A stretch of DNA of 64,000 nucleotides from Crotalaria pallida (lineage: Eukaryota > Streptophyta > Magnoliopsida > Fabales > Fabaceae). Of this stretch, positions 23,939 through 36,570 are shown piece by piece (position 1 is the stretch's first letter; each line of letters opens with the position of its first letter). The notes beneath the pieces are model-generated. The model did not search any database. It was not told the origin of the DNA and was given only the letters and a program-made list of their open reading frames with translations. The position numbers and the translations under genes were made by a program. Where the stretch lies: assembly GCA_037953625.1 (NCBI GenBank), contig CM075654.1, forward strand, positions 26,066,001 through 26,130,000, read 5' to 3'.

Positions 23939-25079
23939 AACTTGATTCTTCTTGATGCCAAGTAATTCTTGAACTTGCTCCACACAAAGATAGAGGCATT
24001 ATCCATAGTTATCGTTTCAGGAATTCCAAATCGGCAAACGATATGTTCTTCAATGAAATCAATAACCTGATCCTGTTCGACCTTTGCTAAAGGAAATACC
24101 TCCACCCACTTGGTAAAGTAGTCTACTCCCACCAAAATCTTCTTATGTCCTTTCGTGGAATTTGGAACGATCTCTCCAATCACATCGAGTGCCCAGCCTC
24201 TGAAAGGCCAAGGTTTAATGATCGAATGCAACTCACTTGACGGGAGATTTTGAATATAGCCATGCTTCTGGCATTCTTCACATGATTTCGCAAATTTCAT
24301 GCAATTTGATACCAAAGTTGGCCAATACACCCTTTGCCTTCGAAGTAGCCACTTCATCTTTTCTCCTGCTTGGTTTGCTCCACAAATCCCTTCGCGTACT
24401 TCAGCTAAAGATATAAAAGCATCTTCTTGATCCAAGCACACTTCTAGATTCTTGTCACTTGACTTGTGATATAAGTCTCCACCCAGCAAAGTGAACTTGA
24501 TGGCCTTCAGCTTGAGTTTCCGTTCAGCATTGCGAGATGGGTTTGTCAAGTAATCTGCTATTGACTTTCTCCAATCATTTTTCGGTGCCAATGCATTTAC
24601 CATGACTTCCCTTTCATGAGGTGGGTAAAGTAATTCTCTAATTTGAATTACTTCGTTCAACACTTTCCTCGACACACGATATTTCGAAGCCACTTGGGCC
24701 AAATGGTGGGCCTCTTGATTGTCCTGTCGATATATGTGTTCGACGGACACATCGTCAAATTTGCACATCAACTTTCGTGTAATGGTACAGTACTTGGCTA
24801 ATTTTGGACTTAGACACTTGTACTCATCAACTAGTTGTTTATTGATCAACTGGGAATCCCCTTTGATGGCCACGTTTTAGGCCTTCAAGTATACCAATAT
24901 TTCAAGGCCTACAATAATGGCCTCGTATTCTGCCTTATTGTTAGAGCATTTGTATTTGAGATCAAACATGAATTTGGTGGGGAACCCGTCAGGTGAAATG
25001 AGTAATATCCCCACTCCGGCTCCATTCTTGTGAGAAGAGCCATCGAAGTACATGGTCCAACGCCTTAGGCCGACATAAT
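23939..25079 (-). pseudogene. Tat/Ogre-like pol: RNase H and N-terminal half of integrase
   Basis: Reading on the minus strand from 25079, RNase H residues appear as MYFDGSS, NNKAEYEA and KGDSQLI. A stop at about 24875 lies just before the last. The open part 24873-23929 continues with the RNase H end (NQEAHHLAQVAS, where family members usually have Asp rather than the second His) and the integrase. The zinc-binding region reads VREGICGANQAGEK and later SCEECQKH: the two His of the HHCC motif are replaced by Arg and Asn. The core has WALDVIGEI and TMDNASIF, the first two Asp of DDE. The frame breaks at the TTAAC insertion site. RT and upstream gag are missing beyond 25079. Confidence 0.88.
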
Positions 25080-27126
25080 TGATGGATACAGCTGGTAATC
25101 GATTACCAGGGCAGAAAATACTTTAAAATGCCATTTTTATATATGAGCCATTAATTTAACATTCAAATAAACATTATGGAATGAATATGGGACTGAAATA
25201 TGACTGATTGGGTATTATAGTAAATTTCTTGAAAGTGTTCATGAAATAAGTTTTGATTACTTGAATATAATGTTTAATATTATTATCAAGTAATTTAAAT
25301 ACCAATCAATGAAATTTATTGTGATGCATACATGCATGGAGACTGGATGATAGATCGAATTGTCACAGTTATTTATAACCTGAGGAGGGCCTCTGGGAGC
25401 GCCAAACACGTCCTGCTTGATGACACGTTTATGTGTAATAAAAACGTGGCCAGTGTGAGGATACTGATGATGTGATTATTACGTTGGAGCGTGACGTCTG
25501 CGAGGTTGCGGCGTTTTGAATCACTACCAAGCTTGAGCGTAATACATTCCACGGAATTATATTGAATTGTACCCCGCAAAGGTACCGAGTACTAAAATTG
25601 TACATGAAGTTATAAGGATGGCCGCCCCTGAAGGGGAAATAGTTTCTATGTAAGCTAGGACTGATGATAGGACATTCATACATCATGCCACACATAAATA
25701 ATTAATTGTTATTTGAATTATAACCTGAGTGTGAGCATATTATATGCATTCTTACTTGTCATTGACTTATTTGTGTAATGACTTGTATTTGATCTATGAT
25801 TGACCAATATCTGTTATACATATAAATTGTTAAACCTTTATTCTCTTGTGATTATGTGTATGTTGTTGCTTATCCCCATGCCCTAGTAGGTGATGTCTCG
25901 CTATCTCGCCTGCATCGAGATCTGCCCTCTCCCTAGTGGAGTGTGGGTCTATGAGGACCACCGAGCAGTGTATGAGGGTGAGGTTAAGTTGACCTTCTAC
26001 CACCATAATCCACTGATCCGTGTTCGTCCTCGTAGATTCAGGATCCCCATTATCTATACTATGCATTTACCACCCTTTTATACTTATCATGGACCAGCTA
26101 TTGCTTGACTTGCCCGTGTTTATCACAGTTTTCGTTTTCGTTCGGTTTACCGCTCTCACCCTTTTTCCTCTCGAGTTGTCCGGGAGGATACTCCTACATC
26201 TGATCCGACGAGTCCAGTCGGGGCTGCACCATCACCCGACCCTGTACTTAGTGGAAGGGTACCATCCCCGTCGGACGAGGTGGAGGAGGATATTGTCGAG
26301 GCAGGGAGCGGAGACGAGCCAGTCGAGCACTATACTAGTAGCCAGTGGAGGGATGATAACCCTTAGGTACGTGTTAAGTATAGGTAGCGTGGGTCAAGGA
26401 CCCGATCTGCAGCTGTTGTGGACTCTGATGATGGATGGATGAATGCTTCTCTGGTGACTTGGACTACTACTGCTACTCCCGAATCAGCTCTGGAGCCTTT
26501 ATTTTGACTTGTTATATACTGTACATATTTTTGGGAGCTCTAGGGTGATGATCCCTACTTTTTACGTTTTAGTTGTATGGACTTGTTTTACTTGGACTCG
26601 GTTATCTTACAGTTTGGACTATGTACCCTTTTTATCACTACCATTTATATATATGTATATATATATGCTATGTTTATCTCTATTACTCATAGTCCAATGA
26701 TTTTCCGCTTACTCTGATATTATTTGAAAAGGATTCGGTTACGCTGCTACGAAAAATAACACCTTAAGTTCTGAAAATGATGAGAGATAGCATCACTACT
26801 ATTTTAATAACAAAGCTATACTAAGTTCTCAAAGTCAAATGAATGCTATCTCACTTTCTTTTATTTCTAAAGTATTTAAGATATATTTTATTAATGTCAA
26901 AGGACGTCGAATCCAATATTAAATCAATGTATACGTTATTTTCCGAGATCCAAAAGTTTTTTTGATTTGCGCACCCGACCCATTAGAATTTCAAAGGAAA
27001 GAAAAAGAAAACGTTATTTCCTATAAATTCTAATACTTTATCAAGTCCATAATATTCCTGGGTAATATCTTTACTTAATTATTTAATTATTCCTTAATTA
27101 TCCGGATAATAGAAGAGGGTGTTGCA
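25080..27126 (+). repeat. Element D 5' LTR (Tekay/Del-like), 5' end truncated
   Basis: The right end is secure: GAGGGTGTTGCA at 27126 is followed by an iMet primer site. The left end lacks a TGTAACACC-type start and joins RNase H of the Tat element at about 25080, so the LTR seems truncated by deletion. A perfect 18-bp palindrome with GTAATCGATTAC at its core lies at 25092-25109. A block near 25890-26000 (Del-like GGTGATGTCTCGC and gagtgtgggtc) and an (AT)-rich run at 26640-26668 are other landmarks. No coding region is supported. Confidence 0.65.
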
Positions 27127-27131
27127 CTTTG

Positions 27132-27143
27132 TGGTATCAGAGC
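27132..27143 (+). other. Element D primer-binding site (initiator Met tRNA)
   Basis: TGGTATCAGAGC, complementary to the 3' end of plant initiator tRNA-Met, lies 5 bases after the LTR end CA at 27126. Confidence 0.9.
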
Positions 27144-27703
27144 ATAAATGATCCTATGGCTGACGAAGTAGTCCAAAAAGAGCTAGTCATCCACATCAAT
27201 CAGGTTACAACAGTGTATGATTTATGTTTTATGTTTTTTTATTTGTCTGTATCTATTACTTATCTAGATACAAATTGTATGGGCTGAAACTATTGGGTAT
27301 AGTCTCAGTAATAGATTAGGTGCTGAATGTTTCTTTTGTTAATCATATATGACCATAAGCCCATACTGTATGTCTAGTATGACGACTAGAAACCAAAGTC
27401 ATACGTGGAAGTGTTGTAACATCCTAATTTTTATTTCTAAGTGTAATTAGCAATTTAAATGAACCTTGGGTGACGGAAATGAAGAGTCTAAGTTAAAAAT
27501 AGAAATTTAGAAGTGGTTGGGAATTAGACTCATAAGACTTTAGGAAATTTTAAATGCAAATTTCGTAGCTCAAATCATGAATTCAACCGTTGGATATGAA
27601 GTAGGATATATGAGGAAAATTTTCTCAAAGTTTGAGCAAGATCCAACTGGTAGAAAAGAAGTTCTAGAAGTTTGAAGTTGGTAAGTTCAGACTTTTGGGT
27701 CCT

Positions 27704-27925
27704 CGCTCCAGCGAAAATGGGTTCGCTCGAGCGAAACAGTGCAAATTGGACCCTGATTCCTTGAGTAGTTTTCGCTCCAGCGAAGATAGGTTTGCTCCAG
27801 CAAAAGTCCGGTTCGCTCCAGCGAATCTCTGCTGGCTCGAGCGAAAAATGATTCGTGCCAAACCCAAATCCACTGAGTAAAACTCGCTTCAGCGAGAAAA
27901 GACTCGCCCGAGCGAAAGTTGTCAG
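27704..27925. repeat. Cluster of TTCGCTCGAGCGAA-like palindromes
   Basis: At least eight copies of TCGCT(C/T)(C/G)AGCGA occur in about 220 bp, the best being the perfect palindrome TTCGCTCGAGCGAA near 27722. Most variants keep both half-sites but have CCAG instead of CGAG in the centre. The reversed LTR fragment at 52967-53314 carries two copies. Confidence 0.88.
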
Positions 27926-29254
27926 AGTTGTAAAAAAAAATAACAGCGTGTGGACCACTCATTCGTGGCTTCCAAGGGAAGCCACAAACCATGGCCAGTC
28001 AAATCCACAAGCCATGCAACAAAAGTGTTGCAACACCAACACAAGCCAACATAAACCAACAACATCAACATAGCTTCCTGCCTCTCTCCCATACTCGGTT
28101 CTCTCTCCTCTAGGGTTCCAATTTCAATCCTCAATTTAGAACTTATTGATCATCAAACTTTGACCAATAAACATCATCATCTATATCATTAGCCAAGAAA
28201 ATGAGCTAGAAACCTTCTCCTACTCACTCTCCATCACACGCCTCTCTCTCTCTCCCTAGGTTTCTATTGATTTGTCAACTTCTCAATATGGAGAACCATT
28301 ATCCCCATGCAAAATAATCAAGAGCAAGACAAGGAAAACTCTCTACCCAAATACAACACTCATAATAGGGTTGTTTATCACCATTGGATTTTGGCTCTCT
28401 TGAGGTGGCAAGCAAAGCTAAGGAGCTTCAAAGTACCAAGGTTCTAGACTAGGGCAAAGGAAAAAGGCATCCTTATCTCACTACACTTGAGGTAAGGTGG
28501 TGGGTATTGGCTTGTCTTAGGAATGGGTATCCCTTTAGTTATAATAATTTGCTAGGAGATATTTGGTTAGGAGAATATTAAGAAAACCCTAGGTTGTGAG
28601 CTATGGTACTAATGATATTAGAAAAATGAAGGCATGAAATAAATCTAGATAAAAGGTTTAGAAAATGGTTACGAAAAATAAGTCTTCAATGTGGAATTAT
28701 ATGTGAATACTTGGAGAATATTTGTGATTATTTGTTGATAAATGTTTATTTATGAGTATAAGTGTTATTGTGTGGAAATGGTAATTATATACATAGGTAC
28801 TGGAATTGTTTGGAAAATTATATGTGATGTTGATTTGGAATGGATGATATGTATATATTTATATGTGATGTTGTTGGAATGTTTATTGTGAATTATAAAT
28901 AAATGGACTGGACTGATAATTAATTGGAAATGATAAAGGAAACTAAGTGGAGAACTGATCAGTGGGTCCCGGAACACTAGGTACCCGGCTAGGTGTTCCA
29001 ATTACCAGTTGTTAGGGCCAATTACCCATCAGGCCAAACCGCCCTGTAGGCGCCGGGTGACCCACAGGATCAATTCCCACACCAATAATTGGAATAAATA
29101 ATGGAATGGTAAAATGTACATAGTCCTACAGGTTATGGTTTGGATGGGTGTAAAGTCCTGGGCAGGTGTTCCAAGTCCCTAGACTGGTGTTCCAATTACC
29201 TAGCGGGTACTCCAAATCCTAGTGGTGTACAGTAAAAAGGAAAACGGGAAGTTT

Positions 29255-29362
29255 ATGTAGATCTCTGTTTTGAGGTTACATAAATGATATTGTGTGTATG
29301 CAGATCACTGATTTGTGGTTGCATACACTGTGTGTAGATCTCTGTTTTGAGGTTACACATAA
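29255..29362 (+). repeat. Three imperfect units of about 40 bp
   Basis: Units with the frame (TGTAGATC(T/A)CTG(T/A)TTTG(A/T)GGTT(A/G)CATA) follow each other; the first and third are nearly identical and the second has several changes. Confidence 0.7.
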
Positions 29363-30169
29363 TGGAAATGGATAATGGAATGTGAACAAAGGAAATTGGA
29401 TAAAGGAAAGGATTATGGAATACGAATAAAGGAAATGGAAACTGGAAAGGATAATGGATAACGAAAATGAATGATGAGAATGGCAATGGAGATATTAAAC
29501 ATAAATGAGGGAAATGTGATAATGAGTTTAATGTGGAAAATGATGGATTGATAAACAAGTGGGAAATGTGCTATATTTGGAAATTGGCTATTTGTGTTTG
29601 GCTTAGTGGGTTGTTATGTCTATTTGGGAACTGCATTTCTATTTCATGTGCAATGCTCACTCCCTTAACATTTTTTTAAGGTTTTAAGATCGAGCTAGCA
29701 CAGCCCCCGGCCGAGCAGGTGCACTCTCCCTCACAGGGAGAGTAGATTATAGGATAGTGGGACATGGAAATGTCCCGGGCCCGATTGTCATGATGATGAC
29801 TTGATATATTTTGTTGTATATATGTATATATTTACTTTTGTTAGGGCCCAGGACAGCCTCTTAGAAAAAGGGGTGTTTTGATGAATTTATTAAAGTAAAC
29901 TTGTATATATTTCCGCTAAATACTCTGATAACTGACTGGTATGGATGCACTATGATGCACAGATGATGTACGAGCCCTGATGGCTTTTGATATGATAGAT
30001 GATATGTTGTTTTAATTAGGTGACAGGTTAAGGTAATTTTTGGAAAGTCCTATAAATAAGGGAAACTCCGTCCGTTGGGTTGGAGATTTTTATAAATTAA
30101 AAAGGAAATTTTAGGTTCACTATTTTTTAATTAATGGGTAAATATGGGTAAATTAGATAAGGTGTTACA

Positions 30170-30419
30170 AGTGTCAAAGAGAATGGATCATCAGAACTAT
30201 GGACCGCAGAGGCGTAAGGGATTTGACCGTAGAGGGAAGGGTCTAATTTCTGGCAAGGATAGAGGCAAGGGAAAGGCTAAGGTTGATGATCGAGGCAAGT
30301 CTAGCAGTGATGTTCCATACTATGAGAAGTGCAAGCGTCATCATTTTGGAAGAGTCTGCTGGGCAACGAGTCTTGGAGCGGGAATTCAAAGTCAATCTTA
30401 TTTGTTTGCCTCTGACTAG
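30170..30419 (+). pseudogene. Element D gag remnant (nucleocapsid end)
   Basis: Only the C-terminal part of gag remains, a basic Gly/Arg/Lys-rich stretch followed by a zinc knuckle in which the first Cys is Tyr (YEKCKRHHFGRVC in place of CX2CX3HX4C). The leader at 27127-27414 joins this remnant when the solo LTR is removed, so most of gag was lost before the solo LTR inserted. Just after the knuckle the sequence jumps into the middle of protease in another frame, which shows a second deletion that removed the protease active site. Confidence 0.75.
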
Positions 30420-31845
30420 ATTAGACATTATCCTGGGTATGGACTGGATGACTCAGCATCATGTTCTAATCGATTGTCATAAGAAGGCAGTCATCTTTAG
30501 TGATTCTTCTCTATCTGCCACGGAAGTTGATGAAGTATCGGATGTTAGTCAAATTCCAGTAGTTGGTGAATTTCCGGAAGTCTTTTCTACAGAGATTCCC
30601 GGATTGCCTCCAACAAGAGAAGTGGAGTTTAGTATTGATCTGAAGCCTGGTACTGGCCCAATGTCTATTGCACCATACAGAATGGCGCCCCCTACATTGG
30701 AAGAGTTGAAAAATCAATTGGAGGAGCTATTAGCAAAGAAACTTATTAGGCCAAGTGTATCACCCTGGGGAGCTCCTATTCTTTTTGTCAAGAAGAAGGA
30801 TGGTAGTCTCCGTATGTGCACTGATTACAGGCAGTTGAATGCAGTGACAGTGAAAAACAAATATCCGCTCCTTCGTATTCATGATTTGTTGGATCAACTG
30901 AGGGGTGCTGCAGTGTTTTCGAAGATTGACCTCCGATCGGGATACCATCAGATCCGCATCCGTGAAGAGGACATTCCTAAAACTGCATTCAGGACGCGGT
31001 ATGGGCATTTTGAATATGTAGTGATGCCTTTTGGTTTAACCAACGCTCCTGCAATATTCATGGATTATATGAACAGGATCTTCATGCCTTATTTGGATTC
31101 TTTTGTAATAGTGTTCATCGATGACATTCTTATCTATTCTAAGAATCCGAGTGAGCATGAGGAGAATTTGAGGATAGTGCTGCAAATCCTCAAAGAGAAG
31201 CAGTTGTATGCCAAGCTTTCTAAGTGCAGCTTCTGGTTGAATGAAGTTCATTTCTTGGGTCATGTAATTTCTGCTCAGGGAGTTGTCGTAGATCCCTCTA
31301 AGGTGGAAGCAGTGTTAAAGTGGGAGAGGCCCACAACAGTTACAGAGATCAGAAGTTTTCTGGGAATGTCAGGTTATTATCAGAGATTCATTGAAGGTTT
31401 CTCCAAATTGGCTCTTCCATTGACTATGTTGACCAGGAAGGATGTTCCTTACCATTGGTCACTGCAGTGTGAGAGCAGTTTTCCAGAGCTGAAGAAGAGG
31501 TTGACTAGCTCACCGGTTTTGATCTTTCCGGATCCAATCCAACCCTTTGATGTTTATTGTGATGCTTCAAAGCAAGGTTTGGGTTGTGTGCTTATGCAGC
31601 AGGGTAAAGTTGTAGCATATGCATCGAGACAGCTGCGACAACATGAACAAAACTATCCAACTCATGATTTGGAGTTAGCAGCTGTTGTCTTTGCATTGAA
31701 AATCTGGAGACATTACTTGTATGGCACGAAGTTTGAGGTGTTTATTGATCACAAGAGTCTCTGCTATCTCTTCGATCAGAAAGATTTGAATATGAGACAG
31801 AGGAGATGGATGGAATTCCTAAAAGATTATGATTTGCATCTTCAT
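30283..31845 (+). pseudogene. Element D pol: protease end, reverse transcriptase and RNase H (Tekay/Del-like Ty3/gypsy)
   Basis: A long open frame of about 520 codons. The first 35 codons are a shadow of the gag frame. Then comes the end of protease (LDIILGMDWM, about residue 50-60) without the catalytic DSGA part. RT follows with PYRMAPPTLEELKNQLEELL, YRQLN at 30826-30840 and the catalytic FIDD at 31114-31125 (about residue 278). The RNase H domain starts near residue 420 with FDVYCDASKQG. The chromovirus-like order and the neighbouring iMet PBS fit Tekay/Del. The frame is cut at 31845 in the segment DYDLHLH by the LTR of element E, so the RNase H end and the integrase are absent; I did not find their continuation elsewhere in the window. 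The RT itself has no stop. Confidence 0.9.
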
Positions 31846-34026
31846 TGTTAGGATTGGCAGCCATCACCCAAGAGGGGGGGGGGGGGGTGAATTGAGTGTT
31901 TATGAAAACATTGGAAAATATTCGAATTCAATCGTTTTCAATAATCTTAAAGAGATTTTGCAGCGAAAACCAATATATCGTTGAAAAGCGATTGCGCGAA
32001 AGCTGATAATACTAATAATAATAGAAAAACTAATATGCGCAGATACAATTAAAACAATAACAACAAGAAACGTTACCGTGTTAATTAATTTAAAATAATT
32101 AAATTAATATTAAGAAAATAATTGTTATGATGCAAGAGAGATAATATAACAACAATGCACATGCAACAACAATAACGAAAATAAAGAGATGAGGGATAGA
32201 AGAGATTGCACCGGAGATTTTATCCTGGTTCGGCAAAGCAGCCTACATCCAGTCCCCAAGCGACCCGCTTGAGGTTTTCACTAATATTCCAAAGACGCCC
32301 CCACGTCTCCGAATACAACTAGAGCGCCCCGCAAGCTACTAGGAACCTCCTTTCGCTAGGGACCTCAACAACAACCAGATAGCCTAACTACTAGGTGCCC
32401 CACCGTTCGTCTAGAACTACCCAAACACAAGGGTTCCTCACCCTACAAACACGAACGCAGCACGTCCGCACTAGGAGATTCACTCCCTAGTCACTAAGGG
32501 TCACACACCCATTTACAACACTGGTTACGGATATGAATGATTAAGTACAACCACTATAATGCACTCTTGATAATGCGGATACAACAATAAACGGCCTCTA
32601 ACAAAAGTGTGTTCTAGATAACACTAATACAACAATATAAGCTCTAGTGGTGCTGAATTTAAATCACAAGTACTATGGCCAAAATAATTTTTCTCTTCAA
32701 GAAATAATATCAAAGTTTAGAACTGGTTGAAGGAGAAGAAAAGAAGAGAAGAACGTGAAATTTTTTTTCAAAAGCGTTATCAGGAGTCTCTTAACAACTT
32801 GATTCAAATCCTTTTTATAAAAACAACAATTAACACGTGTTTAAAATCAAAAACCAACTCTTAAAGATTTAAGAAATAAAAATAAAGATTTGAAAATATT
32901 TGAAATTCAAATTTTGAATTTGAAAATAGAATCAGAATCAAATCAAAAACGATTTAGGAAATAAATCAAATTCAAAATCAAATCAAAAACAAATCAGGAA
33001 ATATATAAAGATTGATTTTTTGAAATAAAATAATATTTTTGAAATCAAAATCAAATCAAATAGATTTAAAGAATAAATTAAAAGATTTGAATCTTAAGTC
33101 AAAAAGGAATATTTTCAAAAATAAAATCAAATTCGAATTTTGAAAATAAATCAGAATCAATTATGTAAAAACAAATATGGAAATAAATCAAAATGATTCT
33201 GACACGTTTTTCAATAAAAGTTGAAGTAATCGATTACTTTCTGAAGGTAATCGATTATTCCTTCAAAAATAGAAACTTTTAAATTCTTTTGAAAAACGAG
33301 TAATCGATTAGACCAATAATAGTTAATCGATTACATCACCCCTGTTCAATATATGATGCAACTCGTTTAATCGATTACTACTCATCAAATAATCAATTAC
33401 TGAGCCTCTGTTAAATATGTGATGCAACATCTGTAATCGATTACTACACAGCATGTAATCGATTACTGTGCCTCTGGAAAATATATGATGCAACAATTTT
33501 AATCGATTACTTGAGTCAGGTAATCGATTACTCTCATAAGAAAGTAATGGATTAGCAAAGTTCACTTAATCGATTACAAGCTCTCTGATTTTTGTATGAT
33601 GCAACAAAGTTAATCGATTAACTCAAGCAAGTAATCGATTACTCCCTCTTGCATACATAAAAATATTCAGAGTTTTGTAACATCAAGTATTTCCACATAA
33701 ACTAAGTTAAAAACAGATTTTCACTAAAATTCTTTTTGCAATTAAAACATTTTTCACAAAAAGTTCTTTTCTTCTCCTTAACATGAAAAACTAATTTTGG
33801 TCATTAGACACTTGTAATAAAAATTCATTACCTTACAAATTTCCTATGGGCCAGGCTATACTAAACTTGAACATGAAGCTTGAGCCTTGACTTTAGCCTT
33901 GAAGCTTGATGCTTGAACTTGATGCAGCTTGATGCTTGAAACTTTGAATCTTGTTTGTAATCATCAAAACTTTATCTTCTAGAATCCTTCTAGCATTACT
34001 CTTTACATCCTTTGGGGCAAGCTTGA
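31846..34026 (-). repeat. Element E 3' LTR (main part)
   Basis: Begins TGTTAGGATTGGCAG on the plus strand, followed by a run of 14 G at 31874-31887. It carries GTAATCGATTAC palindromes at 33225-33650 and AAGCTTGA words at 33875-33950, and continues for 14 bases (44216-44229) after element F. The reversed 54978 end of LTR H is nearly identical to its start. Confidence 0.85.
33225..33650. repeat. GTAATCGATTAC palindrome cluster (E left LTR)
   Basis: About 13 copies of (G)TAATCGATTA(C) or one-base variants lie in about 420 bp, commonly in pairs separated by 10-20 bases and accompanied by the word GATGCAACA. Same layout at 52105-52540 in the right LTR. Confidence 0.92.
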
Positions 34027-36556
34027 TGCAACACCCTACCTTTTACTACTAAAACAATTACTATAGATTAGCCTTTAATCGCGGAAAACATTCGGGGTTT
34101 ATAAAAATTTCGACGGAGTTTCCTTTAAAAATTGGACTTTTCCCCCGAAAAGAAATTAAACCTGTCAGTCCAGAACAGTTTTCAATCAAATATAAATATA
34201 ACTTTTCGTTCAAAATATACAATACTATAAAATACTTTCAATTTGTCCCAATGAGAAAATAAAACTGATACATTAATAAAATACATTTGAATAAAATCGT
34301 CAATATTAATCAAACAACATTTATAAAATCTAATCTTTACAAAATAGGACCTATGAATGGTTGCACTATAATTGGGACCATAAGGTCACCAATAACAATA
34401 TACTCTTTACCGGAGTATACCTTTTTCGGCCTTGACTTCATATATGCCTGTCTCCTTGGTGCACCTAATATGTCCATTGTAAGGGTGAGAACTTTGAATC
34501 TAGATTAAAGAAAACATTTAAAAACAGTAATAAATCATAAAAAGGCATATTCATACACAAGCAATAGCAATTATACAATTCACAATTCAAATAACAAATA
34601 AAGCATTGCAACAACATTCAATTTATGAATTATATATATACTTATAGTACAATACTTTACTATAATGCGCAATCACATGATTATGCTATACCTTGTCGCA
34701 CTTGGATATGGTTTAATTCTTGAATCCGATATTAACAATTCAGTTCATTCGATTAACTTCAACACTTTGATCGGATACAAAGAATTAAAGCATCTTTAAC
34801 AATGCATTCACACTTCCCTTTCACTTTCATCCTAACAATTTACTATAACAATTTCACCTTTCCAATAACAATAACAATAATTCACTTTTCCCTTTTTCCA
34901 ATAACAATATACATCCTCACATACACCCTCCACTCTGGGAAAAAACCGACCAGGAGGAAGCATTTCTCAACCTCTGATTGGGTGCTTCACATCCTCTAGG
35001 AATGCCGCTCACCCGCTTGCACAGTACGTAACACTCCTCAAGGGTAGTGTACTACGTACAATTTGGATTGATTCGCCCAAATTGGCTCTAGCAGAAATCA
35101 CTGTCACTGGCCACAAGGAGCCAAAGTAAATAGAACTACTATGGTTTGCATAGAACCAATCCCCGACACGGGTTGCGAACCCATGTCCTTTGGAAGATCA
35201 AAGTCCTCCATAGTAATTCCTAACATTTACTCTTGTCCTCATCAATCGTTAAAACGACGTGTGTTTTTCCCCGACCCTTTCCGTCCACCTTTTCTCCATG
35301 CATGTTCCAATATTCTAAGTGTTTCTTAATTGAATTTAAAACCCTCTTTGTTCTTTAGAAAATGTCCTTTAATTGGTTTAAACCCAATTGAGAACGACTT
35401 AGCCCTATTTGATGCATAACTATATGAATGTCACTTTATACTTTTTAAACACAATATCAATATACAAACATATTATTTACACTTATAACAATAATATTTA
35501 TAAAAACAATAACAATAACAATATACATACATAAATACCATAACAATAACCTAGGGTTTCTAGCCAAACTCTACCCTCTTAACCACCAACCAAATCAAAC
35601 AACCAGATATACCTAGTTATAACTCTATCACTATTATTAAACCCTTTCTCTAATACTAAACCAAAGTAATCCCCTTACCTTGAGGAGAGAGAAAGAGGAA
35701 ATTGGGGTTTCCTCAAAACCCACTCACCAAGCTCCAATCCAAGCTCCTTAGCCTCCTATTCCATGCTCTCATGCACTATCTAATACTCCTTGAAGGATTA
35801 GAAGGCTTTATGGGTTGATTACCCAACTTAGGGTTTTGGGTGATTTGGGATCTCATGAGAAAGAGGGAGAAATCATGAGATTTGAGAGAGGGGAATTCAT
35901 TAGGAATTGATTTGGAGATGTTTTATGGTGTTTGTTTGGTGATTTGTAGTGTTATTGTGATGATTTGCCATGAAAAGAGAAGAAGAAACCATGAAGGCTT
36001 GAGAGGGAGAAGAGAGAGAAGTCGTGAGGGAGGAGAGAGAGTGAAATGAGGAAAATGAAGGAAAAACGTGTTTTTAATCAGATCTGACTTAAAGTAATCG
36101 ATTACTTCCTCAAAGTAATCGATTACTTCCTTGAAGTAATCCATTACTTCCTTTGATGCAACAATTCTAGTATGATTTTCAGAGGCCAAGTAATCCATTA
36201 CTTTTCCCAAGTAATCCATTACTTTTTCCAAGTAATCCATTACTTTTAATGCAACTTTTGTGTGATTTTCCAGGGAGCAAGTAATCGATTACACCCTTCA
36301 AGGTAATCGATTACCTTACTGAAAACCCTATTTTGGTGGTTTTCTAACTCCAATTCACTTCCTTAGGCTCCTACACTCATCTAGGCTTGGATTACTACTC
36401 AAAACCTTATTCCTATACTATTTAAACCCATTCTAAGCTAGTTCTACCTCACACAATTCTACTCTTGGCTAAACTCTACACTTTAAACGCTTAAACACAT
36501 ACTAATTTGCCTCTAATAACCATCCTAAACGGATATCAGAAATTGGGGATGTTACA
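34027..36556 (-). repeat. Element F 3' LTR (left)
   Basis: Plus-strand ends TGCAACACCC and GGGGATGTTACA. It contains the GTAATCGATTAC array at about 36090-36310 with three 22-bp units in the main array and three in the following AAGTAATCCATTACTTTTCC array. An open frame at 34287-34508 is conserved only because both LTRs are young. Confidence 0.93.
36090..36310. repeat. 22-bp GTAATCGATTAC minisatellite, left LTR of F
   Basis: Adjacent 22-bp units (AAGTAATCGATTACTTCCTTG and variants with CCATTAC) followed by a second short array. Three plus three units here, against seven plus two in the right LTR. Confidence 0.93.
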
Positions 36557-36570
36557 ATTCTCCCCCACTT

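Larger units (their letters stand above)
27415..30169 (+). mobile_element. Ty3/gypsy (Tekay-like) solo LTR inside element D, TSD AGTGT
   Basis: The 2755-bp unit runs from TGTAACATCC to GGTGTTACA and has perfect AGTGT duplications (27410-27414 and 30170-30174). It has no PBS, no PPT and no ORF of note. Features inside are a cluster of TTCGCTCGAGCGAA-like palindromes (27704-27925), repeated GGTGTTCCAATTACC words (28995-29215), three related units of about 40 bp with TAGATCTCTGTTTTGAGGTTAC (29255-29362), and a TATA-rich part at 29815-29835. A reversed fragment of the same LTR family is at 52967-53314. Confidence 0.88.

Noticed and set aside
25372..26700. Several open frames in LTR D (for example 26020-26442)
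   Set aside because: Inside an LTR, overlapping on both strands, no motif.
29253..29558. Hydrophobic minus-strand ORF (101 codons)
   Set aside because: Reverse reading of purine-rich repeats in the solo LTR.
34287..34508. 73-codon ORF identical in 34287-34508 and 41881-42102
   Set aside because: Lies inside the two LTRs of one young element, so identity reflects recent insertion, not selection.
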